Of a stretch of 61,886 bases of DNA, positions 1 through 7,832 are shown piece by piece. The position numbers and the translations under genes are program-made. The notes below the pieces were generated by a model that was given only the letters and a program-made list of their open reading frames with translations, was not told the origin of the DNA and searched no databases. The stretch is from JBCBKU01 sp038521345. GTDB lineage: Bacteria; Pseudomonadota; Alphaproteobacteria; Rhodobacterales; Rhodobacteraceae. The first letter of the stretch is position 1, and each line of letters opens with the position of its first letter. The stretch is taken from NCBI GenBank assembly GCA_038521345.1, contig JBCBKU010000018.1, forward strand, positions 1 through 61,886. The letters are read 5' to 3'.

Positions 1-62
1 TGCGCATTAAGTGACTAAGCGCCCGTGTAGCCCGCAGGACCGTGCGCCTGCACGCTTGAGCC

Positions 63-149
63 TCAAACCACCCGTACCTCCCCCTCCTCCTCTGGATACT
101 CCCGCACCATGTGGTAGGGCCGCTCGCGCCACCAGAAGGTGAGGGCGCT
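63..149 (-). pseudogene. C-terminal remnant of a second 2OG-Fe(II) oxygenase gene
   Basis: Read on the minus strand, these bases encode about 28 codons ending in TGA (63-65). The peptide contains ALTFWWRERPYHMV followed by a YPEEEG tail, nearly the same as the last 27 residues of the intact oxygenase at 554-1213. The nucleotide match is strongest over 119-141 versus 610-632. Similarity stops abruptly near position 147, where an FNR-like box and the dksA-type promoter begin, so everything upstream of the C-terminus is missing. I infer a decayed duplicate rather than a working gene. The left end of the window could hide more context. Confidence 0.75.
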
Positions 150-162
150 TGACCCACGTCAA
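149..162. promoter_or_regulatory. FNR/FnrL-type operator upstream of the dksA-like gene
   Basis: The 14-bp palindrome TTGACCCACGTCAA fits the TTGA-N6-TCAA pattern bound by Crp/Fnr-family regulators, such as FnrL or Dnr in Rhodobacter relatives. It is centred about 62 bp before the start codon at 218. A possible -10 element (around 183-188) lies downstream at a distance suited to a class II activated promoter. The match is seen in the sequence; oxygen- or NO-responsive control is inference. Confidence 0.5.
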
Positions 163-217
163 GGCGAGTGTGCGCGCCAACCTCTAAAGTGACCTTCCAA
201 GACAAAGGGAGGGTCCC

Positions 218-550
218 ATGCCGGATTGGTCGGACATGGCTGCGCGGTTGGCGGCGCGGCGAAATGAATTGGCAGCGGCGCTGGCAGAGATCGAGGACGC
301 GCTTGACAACCCCCAGCCCAAGGATTGGGAAGACCGCTCGTCCGAGCGGCAGGGGGACGAGGTGCTCGAGGCGCGGGGTCATCAGGAGCTGACCGAGTTG
401 CGCCAGATCGACGCCGCGATGGGCCGGATCAAGGCCGGGGAATACGGGATCTGCACGCTCTGCGGTACGGCGATCAGCCCCGCCCGGCTGTCGGCCCTGC
501 CCGCGACCCCCATCTGCAAGGCCTGCGCGGGGGCACGGCCCCACACCTGA
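218..550 (+). CDS. DksA/TraR-family zinc-finger protein
   Basis: This 110-residue protein resembles the short DksA/TraR regulators that enter the secondary channel of RNA polymerase and modulate transcription with ppGpp. Residues 1-70 are helical and charged, with acidic residues in the region where the coiled-coil tip would lie. Cys79, Cys82, Cys100 and Cys103 form the C-x2-C-x17-C-x2-C zinc finger. A strong GGAGGG ribosome site precedes the ATG at 218. It is shorter than E. coli DksA (about 151 residues), as is usual for alphaproteobacterial DksA-like proteins. The gene stands alone and converges on the oxygenase gene with a 3-bp gap. An FNR-like box upstream suggests redox control. Confidence 0.88.
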   Translation: MPDWSDMAARLAARRNELAAALAEIEDALDNPQPKDWEDRSSERQGDEVLEARGHQELTELRQIDAAMGRIKAGEYGICTLCGTAISPARLSALPATPICKACAGARPHT

Positions 551-553
551 TCC

Positions 554-1213
554 TCAGACGGTTCTGTACGCGCCCTCTTCCTCGGGATAGTCGGTGACCA
601 TATGGTACGGCCGCTCGCGCCACCAGAAGGTCAGCGCCCATTTCTCGCCCTGGGTCACGGGAACGCCTGCATGCAGCGAATGGGGGTGAAGCTTGTTCGT
701 ACCCAGCTTGGTATTGCCGAAGATCACGACCCGACCGAGGCGCGCCGCGACCCGGATTCTCAGTTCGGGGAATTCGGTCTCGCCGCCCTGGGGCACGTCG
801 TTCAGGTAGCAGATCGTCGTAAAAAGCCGCTGACCCCCGCGCATGAGATGCTCGGGCCCGCCGGGCCCGTCTGGATCGAACCCGTCGGAATGGGCCCGGA
901 ATTCCTGCGGGCCGGTATAGTGGAGAAGTTGGCAGGGTTCGGCATTCTCCACCGGGAGACGCACCACTGACGACACGCGCGACGCCAGCGTCATGAGCGA
1001 GAGATCCGAAGTTTGGTCAAGATAGGCGGTGGAATTCGTCCGCGTCTCCGAGATTGCCGTACCGCCATCGTCCGACACGACCGGTGCACGCTGCAACGCC
1101 GCACGGCCGCCCGAAATGATCTTGTCGGCCAGAGACGTGTCAAAGACGCCGTCGGCGACGACAACGGTGGGGTTGATGCAGATGGTCTGAAACTGCACGG
1201 TCCGGTCTCCCAT
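554..1213 (-). CDS. 2OG-Fe(II) oxygenase, prolyl 4-hydroxylase-like
   Basis: The product is a P4Hc-type double-stranded beta-helix dioxygenase that would use Fe(II), O2 and 2-oxoglutarate to hydroxylate a substrate, perhaps a prolyl residue. Counting from ATG 1213 (219 residues), the iron ligands are His108 and Asp110 (in HSD) and His181, and Lys191 probably binds the 2-oxoglutarate carboxylate. The frame stays open to 1339, but the conserved fold starts after MGDRTVQF, and an upstream start would overlap the galE leader. No clear Shine-Dalgarno fixes the start. The last 27 codons are duplicated as a remnant at 63-149. The substrate is unknown. Confidence 0.85.
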   Translation of the reverse strand: MGDRTVQFQTICINPTVVVADGVFDTSLADKIISGGRAALQRAPVVSDDGGTAISETRTNSTAYLDQTSDLSLMTLASRVSSVVRLPVENAEPCQLLHYTGPQEFRAHSDGFDPDGPGGPEHLMRGGQRLFTTICYLNDVPQGGETEFPELRIRVAARLGRVVIFGNTKLGTNKLHPHSLHAGVPVTQGEKWALTFWWRERPYHMVTDYPEEEGAYRTV

Positions 1214-1328
1214 ATTTCGGTGGGAGGGTAGCCAATCGTTCCCGCGTGCGAAACCCCGGCGCCGTTCCCCTTGCGCTCGCCCGCTACCCGAGGATAACCG
1301 GATGGCGAACAGATGCTCGGAGGAACCC

Positions 1329-2312
1329 ATGGCCCGCATTCTCGTGACCGGCGGTGCCGGCTATATCGGCAGCCATGCCTGCAAGGCGCTGGCGCGCGCG
1401 GGTCATGAGCCGATTTGTTTCGACAACTACTCAACCGGATGGAAAGACGCGGTAAAATTCGGCCCCGCGGTCGAAGGTGACTTGCTGGACCGGCCCTCGC
1501 TTGATGCCGCGTTCGCAACGCATTCCCCGGATGCAGTGATGCATTTCGCGGCGGTGTCGGACGTGGGCGAGTCCATGCGCGACCCTGGCAAGTACTGGCG
1601 CATCAACGTTCTCGGATCCCTTAATCTTCTCGAGGCAATGTTGGCGGCGAGATGCAAGACACTCGTATTCTCATCGACGTGCGCGACCTACGGTGACCAA
1701 GACGGCGTCGTTCTTGACGAAGCGACCGAGCAAAAGCCAATCAACGCCTACGGAGCGTCGAAACTGGCGATAGAGCGGATGATCCACGACTTTGCTGCCG
1801 TGCATGGTCTGCGACATGTGATCTTCCGCTACTTCAATGTCGCCGGGGCTGATCCCGAGGCCGAGGTGGGAGAGTATCACCGACCCGAAACGCATTTGGT
1901 GCCGTTGATGCTGGATGCAATTGCAGGGCGACGCCCGGCCCTGACGGTTTACGGTACGGACTACGATACACCCGACGGGACCTGCATTCGCGACTATGTA
2001 CACGTTATGGATTTGGTGGACGCGCACGTTCTAGGTCTGTCGTGGCTGGACGAGGGCAAAGATAACCGTGCCTTCAATCTCGGAACCGGGAAAGGGTTCT
2101 CGGTGCGCGAAGTCGTGGACGCAAGTCGCGCGGTGACCAATCGCGAGGTTCCCGTAAAAGACGGAGACCGACGCCCAGGAGACGCAGTCAAACTGGTCTC
2201 TGGAAGTGCGCGGGCCATCGACGAATTGGGGTGGGTGCCGAAGCGGTCGACCATGCCGGCCATGATCGAGGACGCTTGGCGGTGGCACCAGGTGGGCGAC
2301 TACACCTCCTAG
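1329..2312 (+). CDS. galE: UDP-glucose 4-epimerase
   Basis: This 327-residue extended short-chain dehydrogenase interconverts UDP-glucose and UDP-galactose (or the N-acetyl forms) in the cytoplasm using bound NAD. GGAGYIGSH at residues 8-16 is the Rossmann loop. STCATYG and Tyr141-x3-Lys145 (YGASK) form the catalytic site. I chose ATG 1329 over 1302 because GGAGGAA lies just upstream and the Rossmann strand starts directly after it. The gene opens the polysaccharide locus and would feed galactose donors to its glycosyltransferases. Its stop codon overlaps that of the convergent manC within a CTAG palindrome. Confidence 0.95.
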   Translation: MARILVTGGAGYIGSHACKALARAGHEPICFDNYSTGWKDAVKFGPAVEGDLLDRPSLDAAFATHSPDAVMHFAAVSDVGESMRDPGKYWRINVLGSLNLLEAMLAARCKTLVFSSTCATYGDQDGVVLDEATEQKPINAYGASKLAIERMIHDFAAVHGLRHVIFRYFNVAGADPEAEVGEYHRPETHLVPLMLDAIAGRRPALTVYGTDYDTPDGTCIRDYVHVMDLVDAHVLGLSWLDEGKDNRAFNLGTGKGFSVREVVDASRAVTNREVPVKDGDRRPGDAVKLVSGSARAIDELGWVPKRSTMPAMIEDAWRWHQVGDYTS

Positions 2313-3724
2313 GCGCGGTTGTAGATGTCTTCGTAGCGGACGATGTCGTCCTCACCCAGATACGCCCCGGTCTGAACTTCGATCAGGTACATCGGCAATT
2401 TGCCGGGATTTGCCATGCGGTGCCGTGCGCCAAGGGGAATGTAGACACCTTCATTCTCGGTCACGAGCTTGATTTTGTCTCCGATCGTGACCTCAGCAGT
2501 ACCCGCCACGACGATCCAGTGCTCTGACCGATGGTGATGAGACTGCAGGGACAAGATTCCGCCGGGCTTAACCATGATCCGTTTCACCTGAAACCGGTTG
2601 TCGATGCATAGCGTTTCATACCATCCCCAAGGCCGATGAAAGCGGGGATAGTCGTTGGCTTGCGGCACTTTGGCTTTACGCAATGCGCTGACCGCCGCCT
2701 TGACGTCTTGCGCCTTCTCTTTTGATGCAACGAGCACCGCGTCCCGCATCGCGACCGCCACAACGCCGTCAAGCCCGACACCCACAATCTGGAGACTTGG
2801 CTCTTCCGATCTTAGGTAGCTGTCGGCGCAATCGATTGCGGTGGCAGCACCGTGAAGCGCGTTGCCATCCTCGTCCGGCCCTTCGATCTGCCAAAGCGCG
2901 TCCCAACTCCCCAGATCGCTCCATCCGCAATCCGTCGGAACAGTCGAGACATGGTCGGCCTTTTCCATGACCGCGTAGTCGAAGGACTGGGCCCGCGCCG
3001 AAGCATAAGCCGCGTCACCAAGTCGGAAGAAATCAAGGTCAGTATCGCCCTCGGCAATCGCGGCCCTGCACGGGTCCAGAAAGTCTGGTGCGTGCTTTTC
3101 AAAGGCTGAGATGACATCAGATACGCGAGCAAGAAAGATCCCTGCATTCCAGAGAAATTCACCGGATGCGACCATGGTCTCCGCGGTTTCCAGGTCCGGC
3201 TTTTCGTGAAAGCTTTCAAGGGCAATGGGTTTGCCAATCTCGGGTACACCCTCGGCTTCCAGATACCCATAACCGGTCTCAGGCCGAGACGGCTGGATCC
3301 CAAAAGTTACGAGGGCGCCCTTTGCGGCCGTTGCCCTGCCAGTGTCGACAGACGCGAGGAAGGCCGGGACATCGCCAATTACGTGGTCCGAGGGCGCGAC
3401 CAGCATCTGTGCCGATGAATCACGATCGGCAAGCATCAGTGCTGCAGTCAGGATGGCTGGGGCGGTGTCGCGGGCAACCGGCTCGATCACGACGGTTGCG
3501 TCAAATAGGCCAAGTGCCTGGGCCTGTTCCACCGCAAGGAAGCGATAATCGTCGGCCGTCATGATGAGCGGAGTGCCAAAATCCGGCCCCTGTAGTCGGC
3601 GCAATGTCGTCTGGTACAGACTTTCCGACCCGATGAGCGGCGCAAATTGCTTGGGAAAGGCTTGTCTTGATACGGGCCAGAGACGGGTGCCCGACCCGCC
3701 GCAAAGAACAACCGGGTAAATCAT
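2309..3724 (-). CDS. manC: Mannose-1-phosphate guanylyltransferase / mannose-6-phosphate isomerase (type II, bifunctional)
   Basis: This enzyme of 471 residues makes GDP-mannose. The N-terminal pyrophosphorylase half shows GGSGTRLWPVSR and FHEKPD. The C-terminal type II isomerase half is a cupin with QSHHHRSEHW metal ligands. The length matches ManC/CpsB/AlgA. ATG 3724 is preferred over GTG 3733 because GGAG sits about 8 bases before the former and touches the latter. It is upstream of no other minus-strand gene and converges on galE, with stops overlapping by 4 bp. No phosphomannomutase gene is visible nearby, so mannose-1-phosphate must come from elsewhere. Confidence 0.93.
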   Translation of the reverse strand: MIYPVVLCGGSGTRLWPVSRQAFPKQFAPLIGSESLYQTTLRRLQGPDFGTPLIMTADDYRFLAVEQAQALGLFDATVVIEPVARDTAPAILTAALMLADRDSSAQMLVAPSDHVIGDVPAFLASVDTGRATAAKGALVTFGIQPSRPETGYGYLEAEGVPEIGKPIALESFHEKPDLETAETMVASGEFLWNAGIFLARVSDVISAFEKHAPDFLDPCRAAIAEGDTDLDFFRLGDAAYASARAQSFDYAVMEKADHVSTVPTDCGWSDLGSWDALWQIEGPDEDGNALHGAATAIDCADSYLRSEEPSLQIVGVGLDGVVAVAMRDAVLVASKEKAQDVKAAVSALRKAKVPQANDYPRFHRPWGWYETLCIDNRFQVKRIMVKPGGILSLQSHHHRSEHWIVVAGTAEVTIGDKIKLVTENEGVYIPLGARHRMANPGKLPMYLIEVQTGAYLGEDDIVRYEDIYNRA

Positions 3725-3763
3725 CTTGTGCACTCCTTCGGGTGGTTCCGTGCGCCTTCAGTT

Positions 3764-5401
3764 TCAGGGTTTGTTGAACACGCGCTTTTGCCGGCGTTGG
3801 ATGCGGGATCCTGGCCTCCGCCGAACAATCCGGCTGTCCCGCGTTTTGACACCTTCGTTCACGAAGTTGCCTGCCCGGACATACTTCGCGACGGTTGCAT
3901 TGGGCTGGTCGTAGATCGTGCGCGCAGCAGCCCCGTTGGTCCGGATCAGTTCAAGTCGCCGCTCCTGCGTCTCTACGGTCGGTTCACCCAACTTGCCCAA
4001 CTCTGCCCTGCCCATGAGCGCTCCGGCGATAACATAGGTCATCACTGATATCCCCGCATTCGGAATGAGATAGATCAGATTGGCGCCCAGTATCATCGCC
4101 AAGGTCGCCGTCGGCTGCGTTACGTTGTATCGTCGAGCGACTAAAGCGAGCGCGAAGAGTGGCAGGGCAAGCCAGATGAATTTGCTAAAGTACCCCACGT
4201 AGCCGTTGGTCCCAAGGGTGATGATCCACGCGCCATCCGCAGTGGAGATATCGACACCCTTGTGGTTGTAGACCCGAGAGCGGCCCCATCCGCCCCAACC
4301 AAAAACAGGACGTTCGAGGGCGCGGTCAAGAAGGATTTCTTCGTTGTCGAAACGAAATTCCAGTGACTGCGCACGCTCGGGAGCCTGTAAGTACGCAAAA
4401 TCAATGATTTCCTCCACGGGCATGACATGCGAGCCGCGGATGAAGGGATAGCTTAGCAGCGCAAGAGCCATACACGACGCAAAAATCAATTGCAGACGTA
4501 CCGTACCAAAGAACAGGATCGGCACGAACATCAGGAAGATCAACAAAGCGCCAAGCGACTTCGCAAGGATGAGCGTCATCATGAGTACGAGCGCGGCGCC
4601 GGCGAGCAAGATCTTCTTGTTGCGGCTGAGTTCGGACTTCAGAAAGCCAACCACAGCGAAGAGCGACACTGTCAGGAACAGCGCGAGATATAGACCGTGC
4701 TGGAGAAAAACTACTGGCCGAAAGCCGTCACCGCGTTTGGTCTGCTGGAAGCCTTGCGAATAGTAGCCGTAGAGATCCTTGTGCAGTTGTGGACTGAGCC
4801 GGACTTCATACAGTGTCGGCAAGATATAGGCGAGCGCACCAAAAACAATCACCCAAAGCAGAAGCGTGTGAGCCTTGGGATCTCCAAGAAATCGGCGGGC
4901 AAGAAGAAACGGGATGATGATCAGAAGCGACTTGATGATGTTGGATGGGATGTCGCGGGGCGTGTGCCCGGGCAAGACCGTGTCGGCAAAGACCTGGATG
5001 TCCTGGTTCGACAGCATTGTCCCGATTGGGTAAAAGATGAACAGCAGGATAACGATGGTGCCGATCCACGACTTCGGGAGCCAGCTGTTAAGCTCGGCAT
5101 AGGGGCGCGGTTCGGGCTCCTCCACGCGATGGCGCTGCGCCTGCACCTCGGCGTACTCCCGCCATTTCATGGCTAGGATCACGCACAAGAGCGTCACAAC
5201 ACCGGGCATCAGGTGCTTGTCCAGCTTGGGCAAGACGGGGAAATCGAACTGAAGATACGCTGGCAAAAGCAGGTATGCCCCGACGATCGACAGACAGATG
5301 GCGCGCTGAATCGAGAAAAATCTGAAGAACAGGAAGATGCAGATCGGCCAAATCCAGAACACCAAATAGGCGAGGATCGTTGGCGTGACGAAATCTTTCA
5401 T
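3764..5401 (-). CDS. O-antigen ligase/polymerase (Wzy-like) membrane protein
   Basis: This 545-residue protein has roughly ten to twelve hydrophobic segments from residue 8 to about 460, followed by a basic, soluble tail of about 70 residues rich in Arg. The profile, the large loop around residues 320-390 and the position among polysaccharide genes fit the Wzy_C/O-antigen ligase superfamily, which polymerises lipid-linked repeat units at the periplasmic face. Sequence conservation in this family is low, so polymerase versus ligase cannot be told. It lies 39 bp upstream of manC on the same strand and probably shares its transcript. Confidence 0.78.
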   Translation of the reverse strand: MKDFVTPTILAYLVFWIWPICIFLFFRFFSIQRAICLSIVGAYLLLPAYLQFDFPVLPKLDKHLMPGVVTLLCVILAMKWREYAEVQAQRHRVEEPEPRPYAELNSWLPKSWIGTIVILLFIFYPIGTMLSNQDIQVFADTVLPGHTPRDIPSNIIKSLLIIIPFLLARRFLGDPKAHTLLLWVIVFGALAYILPTLYEVRLSPQLHKDLYGYYSQGFQQTKRGDGFRPVVFLQHGLYLALFLTVSLFAVVGFLKSELSRNKKILLAGAALVLMMTLILAKSLGALLIFLMFVPILFFGTVRLQLIFASCMALALLSYPFIRGSHVMPVEEIIDFAYLQAPERAQSLEFRFDNEEILLDRALERPVFGWGGWGRSRVYNHKGVDISTADGAWIITLGTNGYVGYFSKFIWLALPLFALALVARRYNVTQPTATLAMILGANLIYLIPNAGISVMTYVIAGALMGRAELGKLGEPTVETQERRLELIRTNGAAARTIYDQPNATVAKYVRAGNFVNEGVKTRDSRIVRRRPGSRIQRRQKRVFNKP

Positions 5402-5537
5402 CGCAGAAAGCTACCCGGAAACACAATAACCGCTCGTGCGCTTCTTATAGTCCGATCCCGAACGCCGCGACAGGTCTGCGGGCGCGCTTGGCCCAGAAAT
5501 ACTGTCTTCGTGTCCCAAGTGTGGACAAAGGGGCGCG

Positions 5538-6332
5538 CTAGCGGGCGATCTGATCGGCATCGGTGCTGCGTGCGACGAGCGCCTCACGCATCAGCGCAGG
5601 AAGGATCATGATGCATTCTGCATATCGCTTCGACATGCGCCGCGGGTTCTGAGCCAGGCGCCACATCCATTCCAGTGCAAGGTTTCGAACCCAGATCGGC
5701 GCCCGCACCTGCGATCCCGCGATAAAGTCGAGGCCGGCGCCGATCGAGACAAAGCCGGTTTTGGGAAGCCGTCCGGAAGCGCGGACCGCGAATACTTCCT
5801 GTTTCGGAGCACCCAGAGCAAGAAAGCAAAGCCGCGCGCCCGCAGCTTCGATGGTGTCGATGAACTCGATCGCCGCATCGGATTCGGGATCAAAGCCCAT
5901 CGGTGGTGAGAGTGTCTTTACGATTTTCAGCCCAGGTATCTCCGTGCGAAGCGCTTCTGCTGCCGCGTCGAGCGTCTTGTCCATCGATCCGAAGAACGCC
6001 ACCGGCACGTTCATCTCTGCTGCGATGCGGCAAAGGGGCACAATTAGCTCGGATCCCGGTGCAAGTTCTACCGGTCGCCGGGCCAGATGCGACAGCCAAA
6101 CGATGGGATTTCCGTCGGCGACCACGTGGCTATGGGCCGCGTAGGCGGTGCGAAACAGGTCATCGCGGCGCAGTTTAACGGTGTGGTCGAGGTTGATGGT
6201 CGCGATTGTAAAGCCTTCTCCCGTCGTGAATTTTTCACGAACTGCATCGTATAGCGCAGACTTGCTCGGCATGTTGATGCGGATGCCTTTGCGCATTGGG
6301 CTGGCTTTTGCCGTCCAGTCGATCGTTTGCAT
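5538..6332 (-). CDS. WecG/TagA/CpsF-family glycosyltransferase
   Basis: This 264-residue enzyme belongs to GT26, which transfers a sugar (often N-acetylmannosaminuronate, N-acetylmannosamine or glucose) to an undecaprenyl-linked acceptor at the membrane. The family landmarks are INLDHT near residue 46, ADGNPIVW near residue 73 and GAPKQE near residue 174, and the C-terminal region carries the basic and aromatic residues typical of the membrane-associating tail. It probably adds an early sugar of the repeat unit. It is separated from the Wzy-like gene by 136 bp with no obvious element, and is divergent from ugd. Confidence 0.88.
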   Translation of the reverse strand: MQTIDWTAKASPMRKGIRINMPSKSALYDAVREKFTTGEGFTIATINLDHTVKLRRDDLFRTAYAAHSHVVADGNPIVWLSHLARRPVELAPGSELIVPLCRIAAEMNVPVAFFGSMDKTLDAAAEALRTEIPGLKIVKTLSPPMGFDPESDAAIEFIDTIEAAGARLCFLALGAPKQEVFAVRASGRLPKTGFVSIGAGLDFIAGSQVRAPIWVRNLALEWMWRLAQNPRRMSKRYAECIMILPALMREALVARSTDADQIAR

Positions 6333-6527
6333 TGGGTCTCTCAGTCCGGGTCAACGCTGTGATACCGCAGCGCAGCACGTCGGTCTATCGGTCGAATGTT
6401 TCGTGTCTTGGAACATTGTGTACAGGACGTGACGCGCCGCTCAGTATTGACGTGCTGTAATTGACACCCGCTCCTGGATCGGCCACGCGGTGCGCGCGGT
6501 TTTGTTATCTCCGACGAGGGTCATCTT

Positions 6528-7832
6528 ATGCGCATCGCGATGATTGGTACCGGTTATGTGGGGCTTGTATCCGGCGTTTGTTTTTCAGATTTCGGTCACG
6601 AGGTCATTTGCGTCGACAAGGACCCTTCTAAGATCGAGACACTTCAGAAAGGCGAGGTGCCGATCTACGAGCCAGGTCTCGATGTCCTGATGGCCAAGAA
6701 CGTTGAGGCGGGTCGGCTGCGGTTCACGCTCGATCTGGCGGACGCCGTCGGCTGGGCGGATGCCGTATTCATTGCGGTCGGGACACCGACGCGCCGCGGC
6801 GATGGTCACGCGGATCTCAGCTACGTGTTCGGTGCGGCAGAAGAGATTGCGAGAGCGTTGAATGGCTACACCGTCGTGGTTGCCAAATCGACCGTGCCGG
6901 TCGGTACCAATGCACAAATCGAAGCAATCATTGCCAAGACGGCGCCCGATGCCCAATTCGATGTGGCTTCGAACCCCGAATTTCTGCGTGAAGGTGCCGC
7001 GATCGACGACTTCATGCGACCAGATCGTGTTGTTGTCGGCGTTAAATCTGAGCGCGCGGCCGATGTCATGGCCGATGTCTACCGCCCCTTGTTCCTCAGG
7101 GACTTCCCCATCGTGACAACCGATCTCGAGTCGGCGGAGATGATCAAGTATGCCGCCAACGCGTTTCTTGCGATGAAGATCACTTTCATCAACGAGATCG
7201 CCGCATTGTGCGAGAAGGTCGGCGCGGATGTGAAAGAGGTCTCGAAGGGTATTGGGCTCGACGGACGGATCGGAAACAAGTTCCTTCATGCCGGGCCCGG
7301 CTATGGCGGCTCGTGCTTCCCAAAGGACACGTCTGCTTTGGCTCGTATCGGTCAAGAGCATGCTGTTCCACAGAACATAGTCGAGACCGTCATACGAGTT
7401 AACGACAACGTCAAAGGCCGAATGATCCAAAAACTGCGCGATCTTTGCGACGACAGTTTCAACGGCAAGACCGTGGCGGTGCTTGGGGTGACGTTCAAAC
7501 CCAATACGGACGACATGCGTGATGCACCGTCGTTAACGATCGTGCCAGCTCTTGTTGGCGGCGGTGCGAGCGTGCGCGTGGTTGATCCGCAAGGACGTCG
7601 CGAAGGGGAAGCGCTTCTGCCCGGTGTGACCTGGCTTGACGATCCATACGATGCCGCGCGCGAGGCGGATCTGGTTGTGATCCTGACCGAGTGGAACGAA
7701 TTCCGCGCTCTCGACTTGACGCGGCTGCGGCAGTCTATGCGCACGCCGCGTCTTGCTGACCTTCGCAACATCTATTCGCGCGACGACGTGGAAGCGGCCG
7801 GGTTCACGGCCTACGCGGCGGTTGGTCGTTAA
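6528..7832 (+). CDS. ugd: UDP-glucose 6-dehydrogenase
   Basis: This 434-residue enzyme oxidises UDP-glucose twice to UDP-glucuronate with NAD. It shows the N-terminal GTGYVGLVSG Rossmann loop, AKSTVPVGT, the catalytic cysteine in GGSCFPKD near residue 263, and the C-terminal UDP-binding domain with GVTFKPNTDDMRDAPS. Length and order are standard. GAGGG precedes the ATG. It supplies an acidic sugar to the exopolysaccharide. It is transcribed alone and converges on the flippase gene, the two stop codons sharing TTAA at 7829-7832. The 195-bp region upstream shows two TTGAC hexamers about 16 bp apart but no convincing -10. Confidence 0.96.
   Translation: MRIAMIGTGYVGLVSGVCFSDFGHEVICVDKDPSKIETLQKGEVPIYEPGLDVLMAKNVEAGRLRFTLDLADAVGWADAVFIAVGTPTRRGDGHADLSYVFGAAEEIARALNGYTVVVAKSTVPVGTNAQIEAIIAKTAPDAQFDVASNPEFLREGAAIDDFMRPDRVVVGVKSERAADVMADVYRPLFLRDFPIVTTDLESAEMIKYAANAFLAMKITFINEIAALCEKVGADVKEVSKGIGLDGRIGNKFLHAGPGYGGSCFPKDTSALARIGQEHAVPQNIVETVIRVNDNVKGRMIQKLRDLCDDSFNGKTVAVLGVTFKPNTDDMRDAPSLTIVPALVGGGASVRVVDPQGRREGEALLPGVTWLDDPYDAAREADLVVILTEWNEFRALDLTRLRQSMRTPRLADLRNIYSRDDVEAAGFTAYAAVGR

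Noticed and set aside
6585..7430. Long minus-strand open frame inside ugd
   Set aside because: Antisense shadow of a strongly supported gene, with no motif, ribosome site or codon pattern of its own.
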